This document shows, one piece after another, positions 24,693-36,963 of a DNA stretch of 64,000 nt. Both the position numbers and the translations under genes were made by a program. How positions within the stretch are numbered: position 1 is the first letter of the stretch; every line of letters starts with the position of its first letter. The stretch comes from Galerina marginata (Eukaryota; Basidiomycota; Agaricomycetes; Agaricales; Galerinaceae): contig JAECYW010000002.1 of the NCBI GenBank assembly GCA_023014335.1, positions 1,054,001 to 1,118,000 of the forward strand, read 5' to 3'. A model generated the notes under the pieces. That model had not been told where the DNA came from. It saw only the letters and a program-made list of their open reading frames with translations, and did not search any database.

Positions 24693-26953
24693 TTAGTCCT
24701 TCCAAACTTTGTTTCCCCGAGTGAGGGCGAAGTCGCGTTTTGACTTTTTCTTCTTTTCTCGAATTCCCTCTGCCACTGCCGTGTAACTCGGTCTCTCACG
24801 ATCCTTGAAGCTGTCTCTTCTCTTTCCTATATCGCTTCCCGTGCTGGCCCCAGCTTGTCCTTTCTTTTTTGGGAGGTTACGCTCGAGAGGCGCATTTTTT
24901 GGAGCGTGAGGGAAGATGTCTCCCCAACTTGACTTTCGAGCATCGTAGAAAGGTTGTTTTCCTTGAGACTTGGGAATAGTAAGCCGCATTATTTTCCCTA
25001 AATATTTGTTAAGTGGCAAATATCAAACTTGGCATGCACCACAAACCTTCCGACGTGCAACTGTCCAGAATAATATGACCACTCTTCTTCAATGGACGAA
25101 ATACGAGCCTTGGCCACTGGTATGCTTCCCGTCGAAGATGGGCTTGCAACTCGGGAGGCTCTAATATCCCCTCTTTGCTCTCGGACTATGGGCTGAATTG
25201 TCGGAGTTTCATTACCTTTGTCCGGAAGTGCTCCTGTCTCGTCAGTGTAAATTTCCAGCTCCTTAAGTGGGGTATTTGCGAGTCGATCTTCGTTGACACG
25301 TCTCTTGCCAATGGCGCCAACTCTTCCTACACTGGTATTCACTGGGCTCGGACGTGGCCCACGTCGAATGACAACATACGAGTACTCGATATCTTCATGT
25401 CCGACACCAGAATGTTTGGTGTGGCGAACGAAAGATGGTCGTTGCATGCGCTGCGAAAAGCCGCACACCAGAGGGGTACCTCCAGAATGAAGCAAAGGGC
25501 ATGCGTGATCGTGTGGACACTAGTTTACTTTTTCAGTATTATGAATGCATCACAACACTATGAAGGCTTACAGGAGCAAGAACGTGACAGCCATGGTCGT
25601 CTAAACGAGCTGTTTCGAGTTCCTCGACTTCTGTTTGTCCCAAACCCAAGAGATACTCCCTTGCGCTGGCAATAGCTTCAAAGCCTTCTTTGGTATTATG
25701 GTCAATGAGAATCTTTGCAATATATTAGTGGATAATTATCTCATAGAAGAATAAGACACACGATTGTATGGGCACCACTGTCCCACATTTCTTGGACAAG
25801 AGTTTTTTGGGACACTGTGTTCGGCAAAGAAGTAAGCATAAAGGCGGAGAGTGCAATCGTTTTATTCCCCTCTTGATGGAGGACTCTGTCTTCTTCCCTA
25901 TATGATTTTTTCCATTTAACGTTAATGGCGCCGGTTGGGACGTCTAGTCCAAAATTTAAAATGCGAGGTACGAACGAGGTGTCAAGATGGACCAACCAGA
26001 AAGAAGTTTTTTACCGATGGAAACCAATCCTTCGCGTTTGTCGATGCCTGTGTATGATCTTATCTTAGAAGCAACAGCGGTTTTTTCTGAGAAATTTTCA
26101 TCAAATTGGGCTCCGTCATGAAACGAGTACAATGAGGCCCTTAAAGATTCATTTAGAAGAGGCAATCCATTTCAGAAGAAAGATCATACCATAGTCCACT
26201 ACCAGTGCCAGCACCCCAGTCGATAATCCTATCCACTTCCCATGAGGGTTCTAACCTGAGTCTGACGTGATGGAAAACCGATGTTATGGCAGAATAATGG
26301 ACTGGGAGGGCGACAGTGGCAAAAGCTGTCCCGTCTCTGATAGCATGTTTAGCAGCCTGTTGCCTTGAAGAATAGACCGTGTCATATTGAGAGTCCCATG
26401 ATTCCTCGCTGCTTCCTTCGACAGATGTATTGAATAGGCGCATGGAGTCGCTGCGTAACGTCGTTTTCTGCCCGTCTGAAATGGGTCAGCTCCTCGGTGA
26501 TTTTAATAGTCAGAGAAATTACTCACTGGCAATGAGAATGTTGATGGCGGTTTGCAATTCCAACGGTAGAACAACCACGGAAATCTGATTTGACCCAAAT
26601 AACGCGGCTGGAGATTTTCGGTGCTCTCTATCCTCATAGTGCCCATCAACCTCCAGATCAACAGGCTCTAGAGGTGACCATTCTTCTATAGATAACTCGG
26701 GAGACACCGAAAAAGGAGCCCCCTTAACAATCTCTAATTCTCGGTGGACCGACAGTGGGTTTATTTTGCTGTTTCTCAGGGATATATCAACGTCATTGAG
26801 CAGAGTTTCATAGCTTGGGTCGAGGTGTAGAGCTGGCTTTGGAATGGCAGATGACTTCGAAATTGACGAGCTGAACGCGGCGAATGTCAGATGAAACTTG
26901 ATAAGAGGAGGGCGAGGCCCCGCCACCCGAGAGAGCAAACAGGCTCTCAGCAT
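24693..26953 (-). CDS. RSM22: RSM22/METTL17-like mitoribosome assembly methyltransferase
   Basis: Rsm22/METTL17 proteins bind the mitochondrial small subunit during assembly and carry an iron-sulfur cluster. The start at 26953 opens a basic presequence (MLRACLLSRVAGPRPPLIKF). Conserved blocks: SAITSVFHHVRLRLEPSWEV, IIDWGAGTGSGLW (the SAM-binding glycine loop), ESLRASLYSFHDGAQF, IALSAFMLTSLPN, LVQEMWDSGAHTIV, APCPHDHACPL, VCGFSQRMQRPSF, EDIEYSYVVIRRG and TIPKSQGKQPFYDARKSSWGD. Four cysteines fit the cluster ligands (PC, AC, VC and DSC). The last lies beyond a single-base shift in CCCC 25168-25171, which must be skipped to read EAYQWPRLVFRPLKKSGHII. The gene is divergent from SAD1, with about 170 bp between starts. 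Confidence 0.9.
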
Positions 26954-27122
26954 TGTTGGGGTGGCTGGTCAGCGTTTCAACCAGAAAGTTTAAGTAGAAC
27001 GGGCCGGGCGAACAGCAACCTGTTTATTACATAACCAGTGAGTTCTTATTGCTCCCATTGCGTCCTCTTCCTTGACTCTTTCAGTTACAAGTTACAGTTC
27101 CTATTCCCTCGGCCAGGTACAG

Positions 27123-29046
27123 ATGTCGACAAAACCCACCAAACGCAACGATGAAAGTCTAGAGGGAGAAATTGGCCCCACTGAACGCCCCAACAAACGC
27201 GCAAGAATTAGCGTTGAACCAAAACCGGAGGCTGGCGCTGAATCCAACTTGAACGGCGGTATGGACGACGAAGGCGAAGAAGAAACTTCGTATCCTGTGG
27301 ACTGAGACGCGTGCATCCGACTTATACCTTGATACTGTGAGTTCCTATTTCTTCTGGATAAGTTTTTCGCCTGACAAAAATCTCAGATCAACAGGGCTAG
27401 TTTAGACTTCGACTTTGAAAAGGTTTGCTCTGTATCGCTCTCCAACATAAATATCTACGGGTGTTTAGTCTGCGGAAAATATTTTCAAGGCAGGGGCCGC
27501 AAATCATTCGCTTACGCCCATTCCATTCACGATGACCATCACGTTTTCATAAATCTGGAAACCACAAAGGTCGCTAATTCTACTCCGACTCATCGCACCA
27601 ATTCTCACCTTTTTATAGGTCTACGTCCTCCCGGATGGATATCTCGTCTCCGATCCGTCATTAGAAGATATATCATACGTTTTGGCCCCCACGTTTAGCA
27701 GAAAGTCTATCGCGAATTTGTCTTCCCCTTCTCATCTATCTCGGCCTTCATACGACCTTCACCACAAGCCATACCTATCAGGATACGTCGGTCTGAACAA
27801 CATCAAAAGAAATGATCACATGAACGTCATTATTCACTCCCTGCTTCATGTTCCGGCATTGCGTGATCATTTGCTGCTTTCCAATTTTCGCGGGAAGGAA
27901 CCCGAGCTTCTGAAAAGATTTGCAGGTCTTGCCAAAAAAATCTGGAATCCCCGATTATTCAAGAGCCAAGTCAGCCCACACGAATTCTTGCAAGAGGTAA
28001 ACAGAGCGAGCGCGGGTAAATTCCGTTTAGAACAACAGGGCGACCCCGTGGAATTTTTGGGTTGGCTGCTTAATCGTCTCCACAAAGATTTTGGAGGTAC
28101 GAAAAAGAGAGATTCAAGTCAAGCCTTTTCTCTTTATCTGATTTCATTCATATACTGACTGAAAGGCAGGCGTCATATTCAAGGCATTCCAAGGCGAACT
28201 CAGAGTTGAAACTCAGCAAGTACTGGTTCGGCCTGATTCTGGTCTGAATGAGAAGCCCAAGTTTGATATCGATCGGGGTATGTAAAATAAAAAACTTCTA
28301 AGACCGAAATCGACTTTTCTTTATCAGACTTGAAGACATCGGTGTCGCCCTTCATGTTCCTCGCCGTAGATTTGCCCCCTCCTCCCTTATTCCAGGACTC
28401 AGTGGAGAAAAACATCATTCCACAGGTCAGTATTCACTCTATACTGGCGAAATACGATGGGAGAACTACACAAGTATGTTGTTTTGTTTTGTTAGTTTTG
28501 CTGCTTAGTTATTGCATTTAACCTAGGAATCTGCTGGGCAATTGCGCAGATACAAATGCCAGAGGTTACCCCCATATATTATTCTCCATTTTAAACGCTT
28601 TACCAAGAATGCGTTCGTCGAAGAAAAAAATCCAACGATTGTCAACTTCCCCTTGCGCGGTTTAGACTTCAAAGAATGTATGTGCCTTCCTTGGCGGGGA
28701 AGCTTTTTATAGAACCACTTCTTACTCCACGAACCTTTCAGATGTTGACGCTCCTCCAAGTAATACATCATCGCTCTACGATCTGATCGCCAACGTCACT
28801 CATGAATCAGTTGCTGGAACCACGAGAGATAAAGAAAACACGGTCTGGAAAGCTCATATTCGAGCAGCTGGAGGTGGCGGAGACAACGAAAAATGGTTCA
28901 TGATTCAAGATTTGATTGTCGAGGAAACACGGAAAGAAATGATATTTTTGGGAGAGACGATCCTCCAAGTCAGCCCTTTTTATCTGTACTGAAACACTCT
29001 GACAAAGGAACTGCAGATTTGGGAGCGTCGAGAAGATGGGCAATGA
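27123..29046 (+). CDS. SAD1: SAD1/USP39, tri-snRNP-associated inactive ubiquitin protease
   Basis: Splicing factor that holds U4/U6.U5 tri-snRNP together. After an acidic, basic-patched N-terminus (NKRARISVEPK), the zinc-finger UBP domain shows LYLDTINRASLDFDFEKVCSV, CLVCGKYFQGRGR and HVFINLETTKVYVLPDGY. The USP fold starts at GYVGLNNIKRNDHMN, where the catalytic Cys of active USPs is replaced by Asp, as in USP39. Later blocks are QQGDPVEFLGWLLNRLH, PFMFLAVDLPPPPLF, PPYIILHFKRFTKN and the final ILQIWERRE. Between the N-terminus and LYLDTINR the frame must move by one base, most simply in AAA at 27283-27285; a different start or a missed 5' exon is an alternative. Short GT-AG introns throughout. 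Confidence 0.9.
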
Positions 29047-29171
29047 TTCAATGGGGAATAGCCATAAATTTGTTGGTTCCTGGGGTCATTTACTTCCATG
29101 ATTCATCCAGTCAACCCGGGTAATTAACATTATCACCGCCCAAAATTGGCAAGTAAACCTCGACAGTCACA

Positions 29172-29487
29172 TTACCGAATCGTGCCTTTGTCGTCGGAAC
29201 CGTTTCTACTCTTCGGGCTGCTGTCCGAACTGATGACGATGGGTTGATCCCGGGCATTACTTCTAGATTGTTGTATGTAGCATGTCAGATGCAAACAGAT
29301 GATACTTTGTCACTTCCACGAACAGTTCTTTTGCTTCCTGGATGACCAACGGCTTGAAAATGTAGATTCCCGAGACGACACCTAGATGTTTACAAGTTGA
29401 CCTGCTGTACGCCGCTGGCTATTTCAAAAATACGTACCTGCCATTGCCGCAACGAAGAACGGAACTGCGCGACGGAATTGCCGACAT
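29172..29487 (-). CDS. Small predicted single-pass membrane protein, unrecognised
   Basis: Tentative small gene of about 75 aa. Exon 1 (about 29487-29438) starts MSAIPSRS. Exon 2 (from 29381) gives a hydrophobic segment PFFVAAMAGVVSGIYIFKPLV followed by IQEAKELFVEVTK. A third exon gives a hydrophilic Ser/Asp tail ending GTIR. Both introns have GT-AG ends. Joining the ATG to the membrane segment requires skipping one base at 29461-29464, the same kind of shift seen in the neighbouring genes. Size and architecture resemble small mitochondrial inner-membrane assembly proteins, but I recognise no specific family. Convergent with SAD1. Confidence 0.42.
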
Positions 29488-29777
29488 GAGTGGATGGCTT
29501 CTACTTATAGCGCGTAAGTTTGAGAGTGCTCCGAGACTCAATAACGACAAGACGTGTAACGTTCGATTTTCCACTTCAGCGGTTATAAGCGGACTTTCAA
29601 TATTTAAATCCAGAACTCCGCGAGGCCCTACGATGGTGGAAACCTTACTTCAAAAGGAAGAGATAAAAACGTTTATTATTAGGTCAGGCGTAGATACGGG
29701 AGAACTAGGATGATTAGGTGGTTGACCAAAAAGTTTGCGAGACAATCACTGCTTCGTGAACACGCTTGAACCCATGG

Positions 29778-30227
29778 TCAATTTGCTGTCTCTGCAGCTT
29801 TAAGGGCCTGGATTAAATGGGACAAATAGGACCTCAGAAAACCAATATAATTGTGGTGCTTACTGCCAGCGCCTGTTTGGCCGCTATGTGCTTTGCGTCA
29901 GATATAGTTGCCCCTTTACCAGTGCCTTTTATCTCTCCTCCAACTGAGGATGTCAGAAGGATATTGGAAACGTCAAATTGCATAGTGAATGAAGTCTTAC
30001 TTTTACAATGAACAGTCCAGGTAACCTGATTGCACGGCCCAGTATACGACTCGGCCCAAGTCAGGGTATGTGTTTGCTTCTTATTTTGGAGATCTGAAAT
30101 TTTGAGGATGCATGCGTCTCGTATAATGAATGAATCCTCACAGTTGTGCAGGCTAGTGACATCATCTGGTTTTTTTCGCGTCAAAAATTGACCATAACTC
30201 AAGAACAAAAGCACACGTACTAGACAT
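29778..30227 (-). CDS. Mini-protein consisting of one dsRNA-binding domain (77 aa)
   Basis: The protein is almost exactly one double-stranded-RNA-binding motif. It is assembled from five short exons with consistent GT-AG phases. It reads MSNDVTSLHNYLQNKKQ, LTWAESYTGPCNQVTWTV, GGEIKGTGKGATISDAKHIA and AKQALAALKAAETAN. The pattern (helix, W-x-E-S-x-x-G-P, strand, G-x-G-x-x-x-x-x-A-K-x-x-A-A-x-x-A-L) is diagnostic for dsRBD folds. No catalytic domain is attached. Such stand-alone dsRBD proteins occur in Agaricomycetes, but I know of no assigned function; roles in RNA silencing or as RNA-binding adaptors are only possibilities. The start lies 5 nt before the stop of an unassigned upstream open frame on the same strand. 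Confidence 0.7.
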
Positions 30228-33200
30228 TGTCGGTTGTATTGTCGAAAGTGAAGAGAGTTTGAAAGTTGGATACATTGAAGTGCGTTGGAGGCTCTTTATG
30301 TAGGCTTTCCTCCAATAAAAATTGCGCCATCGGACGACTCTTGACCCGATATGCTGTGTGAAATATAAAAAGCTTGAACATTGACGGATGATGATTCAAG
30401 CATTTACCTGACCCACAGGCATCACTTTGGGGTTAGCCGCATCTTGCGGACAGGCATGAGCTACCAGATGCAAGACAGCAACATTAGGACGAAAGTGACA
30501 TTGCATGGTGGCGCGTAGAGCGAAGATGGTCTGTTATACGATCTCGGAACAGTCCCAAAATTGGATAGGATGAGCGCCTGTGTTCGAGAACGACGAAATC
30601 GGAGATATCACCATCCAGATAAACCCGCCCGGGTCGCTGAAGGCTTGCAGGGATCCCTGATTTGCCGGGGAGTGTCGGGTTATAATCTTGGAGTATGAGG
30701 ATCGCCGTAAAGCTCACTTCGAGCGGAAGAGGTTACTCCTCACCGTATCCTCCGGAGGCACGCGGCAGAGGTGATGATCTACACACCAAGAGGAAAAACC
30801 ATATAAACACTGTTTTGCGTCCATCTGTGACTTGATGGACTCTTCGGTGATGGTTATTTGCAGGTTTTGATATCGATTAGAATAAAGGTGGCACGCGTCA
30901 AAGGAAATTAAAATGCAATTACCATTGAACTGGACGGGTTCATGATCTGGATTTTCAGAAACGCGAAAGAGAAAACACTTGCAAATAAATTGCAATATGT
31001 ATAACATGGGACAGGAACGGTTGGTAATTTAAAAATTGGGGAGGTTTGAAAGGAAAGAAAATAGAAGCAAATAATACAATCCGATTGGAACTTTATTCCC
31101 GCTCACCTCGTCGCCTGGCCCATGAGAAAACGAGATGCACAGATGTGCAGTTAAACACCCCGTTGCCGAGTAATGGGCACAAAGACGGTCCGAGGCTCCG
31201 CAACCCTATGGAGGGACAAATATTCACCATCGTGGAATACAGTTGTAAATGGGAAACGCACTCTTGCCAGAGAAGGTGATCGCTTCAAGGTTTTTTAGGT
31301 GTCGTGTTTCCAGCAAATCGGGAACTCATCGAGGCTGATGTCAGCTATCTGTCAAGAGGACGAAGCAGGGAAATTATAATTAAGGTGAATAAGTAATGAG
31401 AAACAAAGAGCCTTGTGGGATGAAAAGGTCTGTCAAGAACCTGAAGAAGCCTGAGCCACCAGAAAAGCCCACGCAGCGTCGGCAGCGAGGTCTTTCGCGA
31501 CATGCTTAAGAGAAGCCGTTCCTTCGCCACGTGCATGTCCGTCAACTCAACGACTCCATTTCAGCTGTTAAAGACCAAGCGAATAATAGTACACTTACTT
31601 TTACAGGACAATGTCCATTTCTTTGAATTCGCGGGACCTGCCCAGGACTCTTGCCAACTGAGAGACGTCAATCGACCCTGTTTTTGAAGGTCTGCATGGT
31701 TGGAAGATGAGCAAATGTGTCAACCCACGATTTATTCCGACTCACATTCGTTGAGCCGGGCAGTACCTGACAAACAAGTTGAAGAGGGAAAGGGTAGGAA
31801 GAAGGGCTACTTACCGGTCGACTCTGACATCCTCTCCTTCCTGCAAAACCATCGACAAGAGCTAGTCCGTTATATAGCACGGCGAGCAACGAACTTGTGA
31901 ACGCCAACGCAGTCGCATATCAAACGCGACCATGAAGCGGCCATGAAATGACATTCATTTGCAGTTGCAATCTCGATGGTTGGCAAGAAATTAGATATCA
32001 GGGATATGGCTCAAGGAAGGCGACAGCAGAGTGCGCAAATCACTGTGGGTCCTTGAGACCAACCACGGAAAGGATGACGGCGTCATACACGCGGGAAGCC
32101 CACGATGCAAAATTGGACATTGGTAAGAGGAGTTCAAGGCTTCGCTTCAGTTGTTCGTCTTGTGGTAAGAGGATGCTTGGAGCAAAAATATTCCCGCCGA
32201 CTGCCACCATCGTTTCGTTCGTTGCGCTGCGGCGAAGTGACTGGTCCAGAAGTCTGCTTCTTTAGTGAATATAACCACGAGGAATCCATGAAGTCGACGG
32301 ACCTCAATGCCCAACATACTCGCTTGTGTAGCAATTGTGCCGAACGACGGAACCTCGCTCGGCCAAGTTTCCGGTAGGTGGAGGGACGAGTACTGGATGA
32401 AAGGAACCTTCCAAAACATGGTTGCGGATGATGGGATACCTGACTGTAGCGAGAACGGAATTGCTCATAAACTGTCCAACGAGTCACCGTCTACTTCGGG
32501 TTTCTGGCATGGTTTTCTCGTGTGTATCGTTGTTTCTTGCAGAAGGTGCTGTAGGGGGGCAGGCCGAGGTGAGTCGTGGTGCCGCTGCACCAGGACTTTG
32601 GCCCAGAAGTTGCTGAATTAGTACGCGTACCTATCGGCACAAAATTCGTTGTGTCAACGCTGAAGGTCCTTCAAAAAAGAACATTACTCTAGTTCCAGGT
32701 GAATTGTCATGTCAAACTTGATGGCTGATAAAGAGAGTGCAGGATACCACGTAGAAATATATGCTAGATCGTCCCAAGAGATCCAAGGAATCTAAGCAAA
32801 TAAAAATGTTTTTTGATGTCATGAAGCAAATCTGACATTGTCTCCTTGAAGAAGGCGGTTTTAGAAACAAACACGGGGGAATGTTCGTGCGAAGGCGCGC
32901 GGTAGGTAATCTTCATAGGTCGCCGAAGTTGAGCCAATTATCGTTCAAGGGTATATCTGTCACTTGTTGAAAGGGTCTGCAGTTAGAAAGTGGAGATTTA
33001 CCCGGGCTGAACAGTTGCCCGACGCCTACGGTGGCTTCCGGATATTTTATTCCCCAACCCATGGGTCATTCTAAGATTGCGATGGAAAAAACCCGCATAT
33101 AGATCCATCAAAATGTGTCCGAGCTGGTTACCAGAAGAGAGGTTGTCGAATGGAATATGCAGACGTTATCATCTGGCTGCAGCTGACGCCATGAAATCTG

Positions 33201-35195
33201 TGGGTAGAGGGGTGCTAACAAGCCACGGTTCTCTTTCGACTTGGCTAGTAGCTGTCGGGTAGATTTCTTGAATCTCCCAAGATTCATTGATCTGGTGAAT
33301 GACCACCCCGAAAACTTCGGGTTTATTAGTCTGCGAAGGTCAAGGGAAGATGTTGATCATCCAATTTCCCGGCAAGAGTGAAGAACACTCTTACCACGAA
33401 AATTCTCAAATAAAACGCTGGTTATGCACTGCGTAAACTACAAACCAGAAAACCTGCGACTCACTCATAATGAAAATCTCCGTTGTTCAGGGATGATCCC
33501 CGGCGACATTTACGCCCCAGCTCGCCAGATGTTCGCTAACTGAGATCTCCAGTTGTAATTTGATAGCGAAGCAAACAGGATTCTATGCAAGATTGAGCAA
33601 AACCCCGTCTTCATTGCATTTCACAGACACTGTCACTCTGCGAAAATCCACTGATCTAATGATTTCGCCGGATAGACAACCCAGCAACAGCATTGAATTC
33701 TATTGACAAATAAGCTTTCATTCTCATAGTTGAATCAAAGATATTACCAGAGAAAAGAAGAAGGGCACAAAGGGAGACAATAGTTGAGCGGATCACCCTC
33801 CATAAAGCCGAGGAACCAATCCGACATGCACTGATATTTTGCTTTAGCAGTAGAGATAATATCCGCTTTGAAGGAATTATCAGTTTGATATCCCTTGTAT
33901 CGGGAAATAACCGACTTTGTAGAAGGCTTCCATAGCACCGTTGCACATGAGGGGATAGATGACACGCCTCGATTTATACCTTCCTGTTGCCTACGATGGG
34001 ACTGTAAAAAATATAGAGGTGCAGAAACCAGCAGCCGTGCCAAGATCACACGATAGTCTAACCTTGAAATTTGGATAATGTTACCGACATTGAATTATGG
34101 TGCCCATGGCATACCTTGTCATGGCGTGGGGATCGAAATTTGAAAGCAGTTACGCATACGAGAAGCAACAATTTTCAGAATTGGAAGGTTCCAAAAAAAA
34201 AGACTTAAAGGTTGAGCTACTGCCATCGGAGCGGTCTGCAGAGTGAGAAAGTGACGCACCCTTGTACGGCAATTGCGAGGTTCAGTGAGAACATCTATTC
34301 CTGGTTTGCGGATCTAATCGGTCGTACAAGAAAGTCGTTCTTGGGTAAAGACTAGAAAAGTGTCCAGGCTGAGTCTGTATTAAATTAAGCCGAGGGTGCC
34401 AATAATAACATTCAGTGGTTTGAGCACAATTAAGAATATTCTGGCGCGCTCGCCGCAGGCACCAGACCAAGGGGCAGATGACAGGCAACAAATCGGCTTT
34501 ATGTCGACGGCGTTCAAGATAAAGCTTTATGGATATTACAGGAACCAAGAGTCGGACGCTGCTACAGCAAAAGGTGGTCGCTTTGTGTCTTGTATGACAG
34601 GGACTCCCGACAAGCACAGATGGCATCAAGAGACTTCAACGGGGGCGTGAGGTCGGCCTACCCATAATAGTAATATGAATTGATGAGACACATGGGTGGT
34701 GTTTTGAAGCAAAGCGAGCTGAAGACGGGAGATCATGAGATGGCTGATTAGAGGCGGCATCGAATGGTTGTGGACGATGTGGACGACGTTGAAGGGCCGT
34801 CTTGATCGAGAAAGGGGGATTAGAAATTTGGCGCGGAGAGTGAGACTGGCGGCAATTTGCGGAGGTAGCAAGGATGGCATCAACAGCTGTACAAGACAAC
34901 CGGGGTCATTAGTTTCGCATCAGCACCGTCCTTTTCTCTTCTCACTCATCGTCTTTCTCCTCCGCTGCCCTCCACGACCTTGCTCGTCGTCCAGAACGTC
35001 CCCCACGTTTGTATTTCTTATCGTCCACCCGTGGAAGTCGTCCTTCCCACGGTTTACCGAGTACCTGTTCTAATCTCCTGACGGTAAACCTTGTTGTTGT
35101 CCACTCCGACCCAACCAGCTTTCTGACCTGGATCTATTCCCAGTCTTCCAAGCTTCGTATCGTATCCATTACCCCTACCTTTCTAACCGCCCACT
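30228..35195. other. Gene desert of about 5 kb; only weak coding-like fragments
   Basis: No recognisable gene between the dsRBD gene and the G-beta start. Minus-strand frames at about 30220-31007 look partly coding: one reads HFRPNVAVLHLVAHACPQ just before a GTAAAT donor, and another ends FTFDNTTDNV at 30220. I recognise no family and could not build a whole model. From about 31.0 to 34.9 kb only short open frames on both strands are seen, with no transposase, reverse transcriptase or long terminal repeats. The last 270 bp (about 34920-35195) are strikingly CT-rich on the + strand, typical of a fungal promoter/leader for the downstream G-beta gene. Confidence 0.5.
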
Positions 35196-36462
35196 ATGTC
35201 TCAAAATCAAGGCGACATCCAAGAGCGAATTGCCGCCGCGCGTCGAGAAGCTGAGAGTTTGAAAGAAAAAATCAGGGCAAAGCGAGAATCATCAGCAGAT
35301 ACCAGCTGTAAGTATATTTATCCTCTTTTTTCTTCTCATCATGAGTACTTATCATCTACCTAGTACGTGCTATGGCAGCAGAAGTTGATGCCCTTCCCCG
35401 TATTGTCATGCGCCCTCGACGCGCCCTCAGGGGTCATCTTGCAAAGATATATGCTATGCATTGGGCTGCTGATCGTCGTCATCTTGTCTCGGCTTCTCAG
35501 GATGGAAAGCTTATCGTTTGGGATGCTTACACCACCAACAAAGTCCACGCTATTCCCCTGCGATCCAGCTGGGTCATGACCTGTGCTTACTCACCATCCG
35601 GAAACTTCGTCGCTTGCGGTGGTCTCGATAACATCTGTTCCATCTACAGTCTGAACAACAAAGATGGAACGAATGCGAAAGGCGCCCGTGAATTGAGCGC
35701 CCACTCTGGGTATCTCAGTTGCTGTCGGTTCATCAATGACCGGCAAATTGTGACGAGTTCAGGTGACATGACATGCATGCTTTGGGATATTGAAGCCGGT
35801 GTGCGGGTAGTTGAATTTAGCGACCACACTGGAGATGTTATGAGGTATAATCATCCCAGGTTATTTTTTTTACCCTCTTCTCACCCTTTTCTGGCAGTTT
35901 GTCTCTCGGACCTAACCAAAATGTCTTTGTATCTGGCGCCTGCGATGCCACAGCGAAACTGTGGGATATCAGAACCGGTCGTGCTACTCAAACCTTTACT
36001 GGCCACGAATCAGATATCAATGCTGTACAGTACGGATCTGTATGAATTACTTTGTATATCCAAAGGCTGATTGTATTTCTTTTTTAGATTCTTCCCCAAC
36101 GGCGACGCTTTCGCCACTGGTTCAGATGACGCTTCTTGCCGTCTATTTGATATCCGAGCTGATCGTGAATTGAACGCTTTCACTCACGACAATATTTTAT
36201 GCGGTATCACATCGGTTGCCTTTTCCATCTCTGGTCGTATTTTGTTTGGAGGTTATGATGATTGGACTTGCAACGTCTGGGACACTCTGAAAGGAGAACG
36301 AGTGGGTGTTCTGACAGGGCACGAAAACCGTGTCAGTTGCTTGGGTGTCAGCATTGACGGCATGGCCCTTTGTACCGGCAGTTGGGACAGCACCCTCAGA
36401 GTACGTTGATTGTTGTTTTATCTGATTAGTGACGCTGACTTTCTCGATAGGTCTGGGCATAG
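35196..36462 (+). CDS. Heterotrimeric G-protein beta subunit
   Basis: WD40 propeller that pairs with G-gamma and signals downstream of pheromone and nutrient receptors. The start gives an N-terminal coiled coil ([29 protein letters not shown]) that binds G-gamma. Seven WD repeats follow: [109 protein letters not shown] and a final [12 protein letters not shown]. Introns of about 50-60 nt interrupt it, one after the codons for DTS, one after GDVM, one after NAVQ and one before the last VWA. About 350 aa, the usual family length. No frame problem. Confidence 0.95.
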
Positions 36463-36963
36463 ACAAACTATTTTTTCATTGCTTATAGTTTCTGCTGCCT
36501 TCTTCAATAGGAGAAGTAACATTTCCTTTCCCCCAGTCAATGCCGATTACGATTAGGCGTCTGGCATCTCATATGATCAATCTATACTTACCTGCGAGGG
36601 CTTTGAATGTGACGGAAACGGACCACAACGGTCGTTACTGGTTAACTCTGATACCACAATTACTTTTCATCGTGGTTGTCATATTTTTTTTTCTTTTACC
36701 CTCGTCTTTGCTCATACCTTCCCTTCTTTTTGCTCTGTTCCTTCTGTTTATATACCGTCGAATTCATTTTATTATTATTGCCCTGGTTATATTACTCGAA
36801 CACGTCAACAGACAAATGCTAACCTCGTGACGACGATCACTTCCGCTTTTGGTAATTCGTGCAAAGACGCGCTATTAGAATTACAGCGCATCGGCCACTA
36901 TTGTCCTACTCTGCGAACCCATTGAGACCCTGCGCGTTCTTGAGAGCGTTGAATCCATCTTAC
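36463..36963. other. Intergenic: G-beta 3' end and coiled-coil gene promoter
   Basis: 500 bp. It contains T/C-rich tracts around 36650-36760 that happen to encode a hydrophobic open frame; I read this as 3' untranslated or promoter sequence. No independent gene. Confidence 0.4.

Noticed and set aside
34626..34899. Two overlapping minus-strand open frames of 85-87 codons
   Set aside because: Both frames are open over the same bases with no family resemblance, and they lie next to the CT-rich leader of the G-beta gene; chance frames are more likely.
30228..34900. Degenerate retrotransposon in the gene desert
   Set aside because: No reverse transcriptase, integrase, transposase motif, terminal repeat or target-site duplication could be found by eye.
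36540..36830. Plus-strand hydrophobic open frame of 96 codons resembling a membrane protein
   Set aside because: Produced by T/C-rich tracts just after the G-beta stop; Leu/Phe/Ile runs are expected there and no conserved residue is seen.
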